This document shows, in pieces, positions 24,064 through 32,005 of a stretch of DNA of 64,000 nucleotides (the stretch's first letter is position 1; every line of letters begins with the position of its first letter). The notes beneath the pieces were generated by a model, which did not search any database, was not told the DNA's origin, and was given only the letters and a program-made list of their open reading frames with translations. The translations under genes were made by a program, and so were the position numbers. Origin of the DNA: JAPWJZ01 sp041287865 (GTDB lineage Bacteria; Pseudomonadota; Alphaproteobacteria; Micavibrionales; UBA2020); assembly GCA_041287865.1 (NCBI GenBank), contig JBGGMV010000036.1, positions 32,562 to 96,561 on the forward strand, written 5' to 3'.

Positions 24064-25107
24064 TTGCAGACGCTGTGGCTGAAATTCGCGGATGACTCGA
24101 CGCTGCCCCAGCACTTCAACGATGAAGACAAGAAGAAACTGCAGCGTATTTACGACGTGCAGGATGCCGGATCGGTCTGGCGGCGCGCGGCGGCGGCGCT
24201 GGGCTTCCCCGCCATCACCGACCGCGATTTACTGCTGCGCTGGCACAACGATGCGCCCTATATCAACTGGAGCCTGATGGTCGAAATGGTCACCAGCGGC
24301 TGGGTCGCGCTGATGCCGTCCGCCAGCGGCGGGTTCGAGCATATCGTCAAAACAAATCTCTTCGGCCTGTTCCGGCTGCTGAAAAGCCAGTGGAAGGTGG
24401 GCGCATACCTTGCCGAACGTCTGACACCCGACAGGCCTCTGCCCGTGTCATCCGACGAACAACTGGTGGAAAGCACAGCATTAGGCCTTGCCCTGCAATC
24501 CATCATGCTGCGCCTGCCCGCCCATACGCCGCAGGAACTGGCGACATGGCTGGCCGCGCCCGACAGCGCCCCGCAAAAGGTGCGCCGCACGGTAAAAGAA
24601 ATTCAGGCCATCCAGAAACACCGCACGCTGCTCTCGCCCGCATGGGAAGAATTGTTTCCGCATCACCTTGAACCTGCGCACCTGAAACCCGCGCCTGCGT
24701 ATTTCTGGGATGAACCGCCGAAAGACGTTACCGTAGCGCCTGTGCAGCGCGCGCCGATACAAAACGACTGGACAGGCCTGCCCGTCTGCGCGGGGCAGGT
24801 GACGGGCAAGGCGATACTGGTGCGCAAGGTTGTCAGCAGCCTTGGCGCGCTCGACCCCTCCGATTTCCCCGTCCTCGTCTTCCCGCGCGCGCGGCCCGAA
24901 ACGGTGGAGCTGTTCCCGCATGCCTCGGCCCTGTTATTCGCCGAAGGCGGCGCAATGTCTCACGCCTGCACCGTCGCCCGCGAACAGGGCATCCCCTGCA
25001 TCACCGGCCTCGGCCCCGATTTCTTCCAGCGGCTGGAGGAAATGGGCGGATCGTTGTGGATTGCGATGGACGGCGCGGCGGGGACTGTGAAGATTATTCA
25101 GAGGTAA
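24064..25107 (+). CDS. Protein with C-terminal PEP-utiliser phosphohistidine swivel domain
   Basis: The 347-residue product starts at TTG 24064 with GGGGAG about five bases upstream. The C-terminal 100 residues match the mobile domain of PEP synthase and pyruvate phosphate dikinase: GKAILVRKVVSSLG, then FAEGGAMSHACTVAREQGIPC with the phospho-accepting histidine at residue 300. The N-terminal 240 residues (many Trp; DLLLRWHNDAPYINWSL) contain no recognisable ATP-grasp or PEP-barrel domain. Phosphotransfer from a separate partner is therefore possible. The gene follows the propeller gene without a gap, which suggests joint function. Confidence 0.7.
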   Translation: MQTLWLKFADDSTLPQHFNDEDKKKLQRIYDVQDAGSVWRRAAAALGFPAITDRDLLLRWHNDAPYINWSLMVEMVTSGWVALMPSASGGFEHIVKTNLFGLFRLLKSQWKVGAYLAERLTPDRPLPVSSDEQLVESTALGLALQSIMLRLPAHTPQELATWLAAPDSAPQKVRRTVKEIQAIQKHRTLLSPAWEELFPHHLEPAHLKPAPAYFWDEPPKDVTVAPVQRAPIQNDWTGLPVCAGQVTGKAILVRKVVSSLGALDPSDFPVLVFPRARPETVELFPHASALLFAEGGAMSHACTVAREQGIPCITGLGPDFFQRLEEMGGSLWIAMDGAAGTVKIIQR

Positions 25108-25127
25108 AGGATCGGGGTAACGTCAAT

Positions 25128-25838
25128 TTATTTTAATCCTTTAGATTTGAGGTTTGCTCCCCTTATAAAATCCCCCGTATTGAAATGCCTACTAGGTAAA
25201 GCACCTTTACTGCGAATTTTCTTCTCGTGAATCCATGGAAGCCAATTTTGGAGTTTCCATTCACTCATTGGATCATCCGTCATCTCTAAGGTGACGTTTT
25301 TTAGATGTATCCCATCACCAAATAGATAGCCTTTTAATGCATAGTGTAGGCCGTCAGGATGCTTTTCGTACTTAGTGACATCTTCAACCGTCGTGGGATC
25401 ATTTAAATCGGTAAATCTGGCAAATACTGGATATTGATCGGGCGAAAGAGGCATTATCGCACCCTTGGGAGGTATCCTGTCCAATCCAGATCTAGTTTCT
25501 TTGGTCACGGGCAAAACATTAAATATTATATCAGAGCCATAGTCTGGGCCATGAATAGCACCTGTCAGCGTAGCAAACACCACGCCATATTTGCCAAGAT
25601 CCACAACGACTGCTTCACCTGACACACCGATTGCTGGGCCCATCTCTGGAAAAAGGTGTATACCTTGTGCGGCGGATACCTCGCGCACAGCCGAACCGCT
25701 TTTGATTCCTTCCGGCGTTTCAATGTTCACTGTCATGCGATAGCGCCACTTCGATACATTCAGTGCATGCGCCTGCATTGCAAAAGTAACAAAAATCAGC
25801 AGCAAAATGGCCGGAATAAATCGAAGTTTATTATTCAC
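25128..25838 (-). CDS. Secreted protein of unknown function
   Basis: The 236-residue protein has a signal peptide (FIPAILLLIFVTFAMQAHA) and no family I recognise. It reads as a mostly beta protein with motifs such as GSAVREVSAAQGIHLFPEMG, AIGVSGEAVVVDLG and SEWKLQNWLPWIHEKK. It starts with GTG in a GTGA overlap with the upstream carboxypeptidase gene. The DNA is visibly more AT-rich than its neighbours, with A/T-ending codons, suggesting later acquisition. Confidence 0.7.
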   Translation of the reverse strand: MNNKLRFIPAILLLIFVTFAMQAHALNVSKWRYRMTVNIETPEGIKSGSAVREVSAAQGIHLFPEMGPAIGVSGEAVVVDLGKYGVVFATLTGAIHGPDYGSDIIFNVLPVTKETRSGLDRIPPKGAIMPLSPDQYPVFARFTDLNDPTTVEDVTKYEKHPDGLHYALKGYLFGDGIHLKNVTLEMTDDPMSEWKLQNWLPWIHEKKIRSKGALPSRHFNTGDFIRGANLKSKGLK

Positions 25839-26761
25839 AGCTTCGGCCCTTTAGGCTTTATCTGCTGCGCCGGTTTCGGCTTCGCATGTATCGCCACGGT
25901 TACATCCGCAAAGGCCTGCACGAAATCGCGGTTGCAGTTGATGCGCTCGCGGGTGGGTTCCAGTGACGGCGTTTCGCTTGTCACAGTAACTGGCACGCCT
26001 TTTTGTATCATCCATGTCTCGAACGAGCTATCCATGCCGTTCACCCACATGCCATCCTTGATGGGAGCACCCTCCAGCTCGTTCTTGCCGCCGTCGGGGA
26101 TGAGGGGAAAATATTTCTGGATGGTGTCGAGGTAGGCGGTGGCGGTTTTGCTGGGCTGCGCGCCGGTTTCGTTGATGAAGATAAAGCCTTCGTTTAACCC
26201 GTCGTCTTCGTGCTGTGACGTAAAGCCGTGTTTCGCCAGCTTCGCCAGCCTGTCGCCATGAGTGAGCAGGATTTTTCCTTCGGCGGAGGGGCCGCGGTTT
26301 GTCCAGTCGGCGTCTTCTTCTTCCTCGCTGGTGATATATTCATCCACAAAACCGCGATTGGGGTTTTCATCAAAGATATTGTAACGCTGCGCACGCTCGA
26401 ACCCCGAAGGATTGACCAACGGGATAAAGGAATGATTGACCTTCTTGAGCGTTTCTTCATCGGCGGTTTCGAGGAATTCGAGAATTCCCCAAGGCCCCGC
26501 CGGTTCGTTGCCGTGGAAGCCGCCGGCGGTGAGGATGCTGGGCTTTGTTTCGTCCACTGTGACAGGCGAGAGCAGGAAAATATCGCGCCCGCCAACCTGG
26601 CCGAGACTCTCCATTTTATAAGGCCGCAGCTTGCTCACGCGGTCGAATGCCGCCTTCAGGCGCGTATTAAATTCTTCAATGTCATACAGCGCCGGATAAT
26701 CGGCGGGACGCGGAACGTGTTTTTCCGGCGCATCGGGCATGGGTGCTCTCTTTGTTGACAT
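25835..26761 (-). CDS. M14-family zinc carboxypeptidase-like protein
   Basis: The 308-residue protein has the M14 zinc motif in GGFHGNEPAG (H-x2-E), the substrate-binding NPSGFERAQRYN, NPNRGF typical of the family, and a C-terminal VTVTSETPSLEP whose Glu fits the catalytic position. The family removes C-terminal residues from peptides or acts on cell-wall peptides. There is no signal peptide. The start is uncertain: ATG 26761 has little ribosome-site sequence; ATG 26740 follows AAAGAGAG. The open frame continues far upstream, but that part lies over the kynurenine operon and is not convincing. Confidence 0.82.
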   Translation of the reverse strand: MSTKRAPMPDAPEKHVPRPADYPALYDIEEFNTRLKAAFDRVSKLRPYKMESLGQVGGRDIFLLSPVTVDETKPSILTAGGFHGNEPAGPWGILEFLETADEETLKKVNHSFIPLVNPSGFERAQRYNIFDENPNRGFVDEYITSEEEEDADWTNRGPSAEGKILLTHGDRLAKLAKHGFTSQHEDDGLNEGFIFINETGAQPSKTATAYLDTIQKYFPLIPDGGKNELEGAPIKDGMWVNGMDSSFETWMIQKGVPVTVTSETPSLEPTRERINCNRDFVQAFADVTVAIHAKPKPAQQIKPKGPKL

Positions 26762-26848
26762 AAGGACTTTAGAAAATCGCGGTACAGAGGTCAACAGTGC
26801 GCGGCCACACCTATGTAAAATCCCTTTCCTTTTACCAGCCCCGTTAAT

Positions 26849-26862
26849 CATGTTAAAACATG
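26849..26862. promoter_or_regulatory. 14-bp palindrome upstream of the kynurenine operon
   Basis: CATGTTAAAACATG has perfect 6-bp arms around AA and ends 28 bases before the first ATG. TTTATAA follows at about 26871-26877. It may be the operator for the operon. Confidence 0.4.
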
Positions 26863-26890
26863 GCTCGGCATTTATAAGGACAGCAATCTT

Positions 26891-27679
26891 ATGGACCTCG
26901 ATCTGACTGGCAAGCGGGCGATCGTCTGCGGGGCGAGCAAGGGCATCGGCCGCGCAGCCGCGCTGGAGCTTGCGGCGCTGGGCGCAACCGTCACGCTTGT
27001 CGCGCGCAGCGAAGCGGGGCTGAAAGAAGTCCATTCGCTGCTGCCCCGCGCGGGCGGGCAGGAGCACCAGTATATCGTCGCCGATTTTATCGATCCCGAT
27101 GAGGTATCGGTGAAGATAAAAAAACACCTGCAGCAATTCGGCGCGCATCACATTCTGGTCAACAACACCGGCGGCCCGCCGCCCGCAACGGCGCTGGCCT
27201 CATCCATCAACGACTATGCCGCCATCTTTACCCAACATGTGCTGGTCTCGCAAATTCTGGTGCAGGCCGTGGTGCAGGGGATGAAGGACGCGAAATACGG
27301 GCGCATCATCAACGTGCTCTCGACTTCGGTGAAGCAGCCGGTGAAGGGCCTTGGCGTTTCCAACACCATCCGCGGCGCGATGGCGCAATGGGCGAAAACG
27401 CTGGCGGGTGAGCTGGGGCCCTTTGGAATTACAGTGAACAACGTATTGCCCGGCGCAACCGACACGGGCCGCATGAAGGAAATTATCGAGGGCAAGGCGC
27501 AGAAAAGCGGCAAATCTGAATCCGACGTGAAGGCCGAGGAAATCGCGGCCATTCCCGCCGGACGCTTCGCACAGCCCGAAGAACTGGGCGCGGCCATCGC
27601 CTTCCTCGCGTCGCCCGCCGCAGGCTATATCAACGGCATCAACCTGCCCGTCGACGGCGGGCGCACGGGCGGCCTCTGA
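26891..27679 (+). CDS. SDR-family protein lacking the usual Tyr/Lys pair
   Basis: The 262-residue protein has the Rossmann motif GASKGIG, NNTGGPP, and the C-terminal SPAAGYINGINLPVDGG of FabG-like dehydrogenases. Where a classical short-chain dehydrogenase has YxxxK, this one reads GLGVSNTIRGAMAQW. The Tyr and Lys are absent and replaced by an SNT-x-R pattern seen in a divergent SDR group. Ser in VLSTSVKQP is kept. It leads the kynurenine operon, two bases before the aldehyde dehydrogenase start. It may use a different catalytic set or act non-enzymatically; its pathway step is unknown. Confidence 0.8.
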   Translation: MDLDLTGKRAIVCGASKGIGRAAALELAALGATVTLVARSEAGLKEVHSLLPRAGGQEHQYIVADFIDPDEVSVKIKKHLQQFGAHHILVNNTGGPPPATALASSINDYAAIFTQHVLVSQILVQAVVQGMKDAKYGRIINVLSTSVKQPVKGLGVSNTIRGAMAQWAKTLAGELGPFGITVNNVLPGATDTGRMKEIIEGKAQKSGKSESDVKAEEIAAIPAGRFAQPEELGAAIAFLASPAAGYINGINLPVDGGRTGGL

Positions 27680-27681
27680 TA

Positions 27682-29133
27682 ATGGCAGGCCTTCGCAAGA
27701 TACAGAATTTTATCGGCGGCGAGCTGCGGGACGCGGTCGGCGGCGGATTTTTCGATTGCGAAGACCCCTCGACCGGCCAGACCTATGCTGTCGTACCCGA
27801 TTCCGACGCGCGCGATCTTGATATCGCTGTCGCCGCTGCGCAGAAAGCCGCGCCCGTGTGGAGCGCCATGCCGGCCGACAGCCGCGCCGCCATCATGCAT
27901 AAACTGGCAGACCTGATGGAAGAACGGGCCGAAGATTTTATCCGCGCCGAATGTATCGACAACGGGAAACCCGTCAGCCTTTGCCGTGCGGTTGATGTTC
28001 CGCGCGGTATCGCCAATATCCGCTTCTTCGCCGATGCAGGGAAGGAGATGGAGGGCGAAACCTTCCGCAACGATAAATCGTTCAGTTACACCCTGCGCCA
28101 GCCCTTCGGCGTCGTTTCCACCATTTCGCCGTGGAATTTGCCGCTGCTGCTGTTTACGTGGAAACTGGCACCGGCCCTTGCCAGCGGTAATTGCGTGATT
28201 GCGAAACCCAGCGAAGTCACGCCCATGACGGCCTTTATGCTGTCCGAACTGGCGGAGAAAGCGGGTTTCCCCAAGGGCGTTTTGAATGTGGTGCACGGCA
28301 AGGGCGCCAAAATCGGCGCGGCCATCACCGCGCATCCCGGCATTCCCGCGATTTCCTTCACCGGCGGCACGGCCACGGGCAAGGAAATCTACGGCAAGGC
28401 CTCGCAGCTGCTGAAAAAAGTGTCGCTGGAACTGGGCGGCAAAAATCCCACCATTATTTTCGACGATGCGAAATGGGATGCGGCGCTGACCGGTGCGCTG
28501 GCGGCGGCCTTTACCAATCAGGGCCAAATCTGCCTCTGCGGTTCGCGTATTCTGGTGCAGAACACGATCTTCGATAAATTCCGTGATGCTTTCGTTGAAA
28601 AGGTCAAGGGTTACGTGGTGGGCGACCCGATGGACCCGAACACGACGCAGGGCGCGGTGGTGTCGAAGGCGCATATGGAGAAAATTCTTGGCCATATCGA
28701 CCTCGCCGTGAAAGAAGGCGGCAAGATTTTGACCGGCGGCAAGCGCCTGTTCCTCAAGGGCCGCTGCAACACCGGTTATTTCATCGAACCGACGGTGATC
28801 GAAGGCCTGCCGCCCGCCTGCCGCACCAATCAGGAAGAAATTTTCGGCCCTGTCGCCACGCTGATACCCTTCGTCGACGAAGAAGACGCGATCCGCATCG
28901 CCAACGGCACGCAATATGGTTTGGCGGCGTCGGTCTGGACGGAGAGCAAGGAACGCGCGCGCGTTGTCGCCGCCAAGCTCGACAGCGGCATCGTCTGGCT
29001 CAACTGCTGGAACCTGCGCGATTTGCGCACGCCCTTCGGCGGCATGAAAAATTCCGGCGTGGGGCGCGAAGGCGGCCTGCGCGCCCTCGAATTCTTTACC
29101 GAAGAAAAAACTGTCTGCCAGCCGGCGGCATAG
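27682..29133 (+). CDS. nbaE: 2-Aminomuconate 6-semialdehyde dehydrogenase
   Basis: The 483-residue aldehyde dehydrogenase has SPWNLPLLLFTWKLAPALA, FTGGTATGK, catalytic Glu in SLELGGKNP and catalytic Cys in NQGQICLCGS. The fold is general, but the placement beside a RidA-type deaminase, hydroxyanthranilate dioxygenase and ACMS decarboxylase points to oxidation of 2-aminomuconate 6-semialdehyde to 2-aminomuconate with NAD. 2-Hydroxymuconate semialdehyde dehydrogenase is the close alternative. It is followed eight bases later by the deaminase gene. Confidence 0.85.
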   Translation: MAGLRKIQNFIGGELRDAVGGGFFDCEDPSTGQTYAVVPDSDARDLDIAVAAAQKAAPVWSAMPADSRAAIMHKLADLMEERAEDFIRAECIDNGKPVSLCRAVDVPRGIANIRFFADAGKEMEGETFRNDKSFSYTLRQPFGVVSTISPWNLPLLLFTWKLAPALASGNCVIAKPSEVTPMTAFMLSELAEKAGFPKGVLNVVHGKGAKIGAAITAHPGIPAISFTGGTATGKEIYGKASQLLKKVSLELGGKNPTIIFDDAKWDAALTGALAAAFTNQGQICLCGSRILVQNTIFDKFRDAFVEKVKGYVVGDPMDPNTTQGAVVSKAHMEKILGHIDLAVKEGGKILTGGKRLFLKGRCNTGYFIEPTVIEGLPPACRTNQEEIFGPVATLIPFVDEEDAIRIANGTQYGLAASVWTESKERARVVAAKLDSGIVWLNCWNLRDLRTPFGGMKNSGVGREGGLRALEFFTEEKTVCQPAA

Positions 29134-29141
29134 GAGAAAAC

Positions 29142-29567
29142 ATGACACAAGTGCAAACCACGATTTCAGACAAAGCGCCCGAGCCCGTCGGCGCCTATCC
29201 GCATTCGAAACGCGTGGGGAACCTGCTGTTCCTCTCCGGCGTCGGCCCCCGCAAACGCGGGAGCAAGGAAATTCCGGGCGTGACGCTGGACGAAAACCGC
29301 AACATCACCGCCTATGACATCGAAACGCAATGCCATAGCGTGTTCGAGAATGTGAAAAACATTCTGGAATCGTCCGGCGCGACATGGGGCGATCTTGTGG
29401 ACGTTACCGTCTACCTGACCAACATGAAAAAAGATTTCCCGATCTATAACAAGCTCTGGGCACAATACTTCGCCACCAACCCGCCCTGCCGCACGACCAT
29501 CGAGGTCACCGCGCTGCCCACGCCGATTGCGATCGAGCTGAAATGCATCGCCGTGATGAAGGACTGA
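29142..29567 (+). CDS. nbaF: RidA-family 2-aminomuconate deaminase
   Basis: The 141-residue YjgF/RidA-fold protein starts after AGGAGAAAAC. It has GAYPHSKRVGNLLFLSGVGP at the N-terminus, NIL-x2-SGATWGDLVDVTVYL in the middle and the conserved Arg in NPPCRTTIEVTALP. RidA proteins hydrolyse enamines and imines; in kynurenine clusters this branch releases ammonia from 2-aminomuconate. Function rests on context, because general RidA proteins look alike. Confidence 0.83.
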   Translation: MTQVQTTISDKAPEPVGAYPHSKRVGNLLFLSGVGPRKRGSKEIPGVTLDENRNITAYDIETQCHSVFENVKNILESSGATWGDLVDVTVYLTNMKKDFPIYNKLWAQYFATNPPCRTTIEVTALPTPIAIELKCIAVMKD

Positions 29568-29569
29568 TC

Positions 29570-30082
29570 ATGCTGCGCCCGCCTTTCAATTTCAAAAAAT
29601 GGATCGATGAAAACCGCCATGACCTGAAGCCGCCCGTCGGCAACAAGAAGGTTTACGAAGACGGCGATTTCATCATCATGGCCGTGGGCGGGCCGAACAG
29701 CCGCAAGGATTACCACGACGACCCCGGCGAGGAATTTTTCTTCCAGATCGAGGGCAGCATGGTGCTGCGCGTGATGGAGAACGGCAAGCCCCGCGATATT
29801 CCGATCAACGCGGGCGAGATGTTCCTGCTGCCGCCGCACGTCCACCATTCGCCGCAGCGCATGGAAAACAGCGTGGGATTGGTGGTGGAACGCAAGCGCC
29901 AGCCGCAGGAACTGGATAAATTCCTCTGGTACTGCGACAAATGCCACGCGAAGCTGCACGAGGTGTCGGTCACGCTGAAGGATATCGTGAAAGACCTGCC
30001 GCCGCTTTTCAATGCGTTCTGGGACAACGAGGCCGCGCGCACCTGCAAGGCCTGCGGCCATATCACGCAGAAGAAGTCATAG
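29570..30082 (+). CDS. nbaC: 3-Hydroxyanthranilate 3,4-dioxygenase
   Basis: The 170-residue cupin dioxygenase opens the ring of 3-hydroxyanthranilate. Iron ligands fit H49 and E55 (YHDDPGEEFFF) and H93 (PPHVHHSPQR). The C-terminus carries the rubredoxin-like cysteines of bacterial enzymes (WYCDKCH and CKACG). The start at ATG 29570, two bases after the deaminase stop, gives the family's usual N-terminus MLRPPFNFKKWIDEN. Confidence 0.95.
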   Translation: MLRPPFNFKKWIDENRHDLKPPVGNKKVYEDGDFIIMAVGGPNSRKDYHDDPGEEFFFQIEGSMVLRVMENGKPRDIPINAGEMFLLPPHVHHSPQRMENSVGLVVERKRQPQELDKFLWYCDKCHAKLHEVSVTLKDIVKDLPPLFNAFWDNEAARTCKACGHITQKKS

Positions 30083-30083
30083 A

Positions 30084-31205
30084 ATGGAAAAGTGGGACGT
30101 CCATACCCATACCACGCTCTCGCCCGATACTTTTGCGGCGCTTGAACGCTTTGCGCATTACGCGTCGTTTATCCGCGTGCGCAAACACGCGGCGAAACCC
30201 TGCTGCGCCGAACTGGTGAATGCCAAGGGCGAGGTGCAGCGCGAGATCGAAGATAACGCCTACGACGGTAAAGTGCGCATCACCGATTGCGATATCCATG
30301 GCGTGACGGTGCAGGTGCTCTCGCCCACGCCGATGATGATCCCCGATTACGTCGACAATAAAAACGACGCGGCCGAAATCTGCCGCATATTGAACGATGA
30401 TAACGCCGCGACGGTGGCTGGAAACCCGAAACGCTTTGCCGCGCTGGGCGCGCTGCCGATGATGTTCCCCGATGCCGCGATTGCGGAACTGGAACGCATT
30501 CGCAAAAACCACAATATGCGCGGCGTGGAGATCAATTCCAACGTCAACGGGCTCGACCTTGACGATCCGCGCTTCTTCCCCGTGTTCGAAGCAGCCGAGA
30601 AACTGGGCATGGCGGTATTCGTGCATCCCTGGGGCGGCTTCATGGAGCCTGCGGAAGAAAAACTGAAAAACCGCATGAATGCCAAGCGCAACTGGCGGCC
30701 TTGGTTGATCGGCATGGCGATGGAAACGGCGCTGGCCTTCGATTCTATGCGCTGCGGCGGCGTGCATGAACGGCTGCCGAAGCTGCGCGTACTGTACGCG
30801 CACGGAGGCGGCGCTTTCCCCGCGCTGCTGGGCAGGCTGGAACATGGCGCCTATTGCCGCCCCGACCTGTTTGAAAAATCATCGCAACTGAACCCGTTTG
30901 ATACGGTCAAGAAATGCGCGGTCTATACCGATACGCTGGTGCACAATACCGCGATGCTGCGCGCGCTGATCAGCATGCTGGGCGTGGAGCGTGTGGCGAT
31001 GGGATCGGACTATCCCTATCCGCTGGGCGAGATCGACCCGTTTGACGCCGAAACGCTGCTCGATCCGCGCGGCAATAAATGCCCTTACCCGCGCGCCAAG
31101 GGGATTTATCCCGGCTACGCCGCCGAACACCTCGGCGGCCTGAGCGACGCGCACAAGGCGCGGCTGCTGCATGGCACGGCGAAGGAATGGCTGGGGCTTG
31201 CATGA
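30084..31205 (+). CDS. nbaD: 2-Amino-3-carboxymuconate 6-semialdehyde decarboxylase
   Basis: The 373-residue amidohydrolase-fold decarboxylase begins MEKWDVHTHTT with the zinc pair H7 and H9. VFVHPWGG and YAHGGGAFP give further His ligands and MGSDYPYPLGE the metal Asp. It removes CO2 from the ring-opened product of the preceding enzyme and so keeps the flux from quinolinate. The start at 30084 is just after the dioxygenase stop. Its TGA overlaps the next ATG. Confidence 0.94.
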   Translation: MEKWDVHTHTTLSPDTFAALERFAHYASFIRVRKHAAKPCCAELVNAKGEVQREIEDNAYDGKVRITDCDIHGVTVQVLSPTPMMIPDYVDNKNDAAEICRILNDDNAATVAGNPKRFAALGALPMMFPDAAIAELERIRKNHNMRGVEINSNVNGLDLDDPRFFPVFEAAEKLGMAVFVHPWGGFMEPAEEKLKNRMNAKRNWRPWLIGMAMETALAFDSMRCGGVHERLPKLRVLYAHGGGAFPALLGRLEHGAYCRPDLFEKSSQLNPFDTVKKCAVYTDTLVHNTAMLRALISMLGVERVAMGSDYPYPLGEIDPFDAETLLDPRGNKCPYPRAKGIYPGYAAEHLGGLSDAHKARLLHGTAKEWLGLA

Positions 31206-32005
31206 CGCTGACCGTCAACATCGGTGAATACAAGGTGGATATGTCGCGCTCCTACGACATTTCCATTCCGGTTTCATTTGATCCTGTGCAGCTGTCGGCC
31301 TTTTCCAGCCCGCCGGCACGGAAGGAAGTGTACAAGGCTTCTGGCTTTACCGGCGATGTGCGGCAGGGCGGCAGCTGCAATTGCGAGATTTATCATTTCA
31401 GCCCGCACCTGAACGGCACGCATACCGAATGCGTCGGCCATATCACCACCGCGCGGATTTCCGTGCACGAAGTCACAGCGGGGGGCCTGCTGCCCGCGAC
31501 CTTGATTACCCTTGCGCCCGTCAAGGCGTCGACCACCAAAGACAGGTACGACCCGCAGCCGCGTCCCGACGATCTGGTGCTGACGGGCAATATGATGATG
31601 GCGGCGCTGGCGAAATGCCAGCCGAAATTCCTGAACGCCCTGATTGTGCGCACGCTGCCCAACGCGCCCGATAAAATTTCGCGCGATTACAGCAAAATTT
31701 CGCCGCCTTACTTTACGGTGGATGCGATGGAAGTGATTTCGAATTTGGGCGTGAAACATCTGCTGGTCGATATGCCGTCGATTGACCGTCTTGATGACGA
31801 AGGCAAACTGACAAATCATCATTTGTTTTGGGATGTGCCGCTGGGCGGCAAGTTCGTCGAAAACCCGTCAAGCAAGACGGTGACGGAGCTGATTTATGTG
31901 CCCGATACGGTGACGGATGGCAATTATCTGCTGAACCTGCAAATCGCCGCCTTCAACGGCGACGCCGCGCCCTCGCGCCCTATTTTGTACAGGGTGGCGG
32001 CATGA
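31202..32005 (+). CDS. kynB: Kynurenine formamidase-type cyclase-family hydrolase
   Basis: The 267-residue protein has the metal-binding motif of the cyclase/formamidase family as HLNGTHTECVGH, with Glu where the usual HxGTHxD has Asp. MSRSYDISIPVSF at the N-terminus fits. It should hydrolyse N-formylkynurenine to kynurenine and formate. It is somewhat longer than typical KynB (about 210 residues), so the naming rests largely on the operon. Both ends overlap neighbours by four bases (ATGA). Confidence 0.75.
   Translation: MTLTVNIGEYKVDMSRSYDISIPVSFDPVQLSAFSSPPARKEVYKASGFTGDVRQGGSCNCEIYHFSPHLNGTHTECVGHITTARISVHEVTAGGLLPATLITLAPVKASTTKDRYDPQPRPDDLVLTGNMMMAALAKCQPKFLNALIVRTLPNAPDKISRDYSKISPPYFTVDAMEVISNLGVKHLLVDMPSIDRLDDEGKLTNHHLFWDVPLGGKFVENPSSKTVTELIYVPDTVTDGNYLLNLQIAAFNGDAAPSRPILYRVAA

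Noticed and set aside
26762..27151. N-terminal extension of the M14 carboxypeptidase frame
   Set aside because: The extra codons lie over the kynurenine operon's start on the other strand and do not resemble carboxypeptidase sequence.
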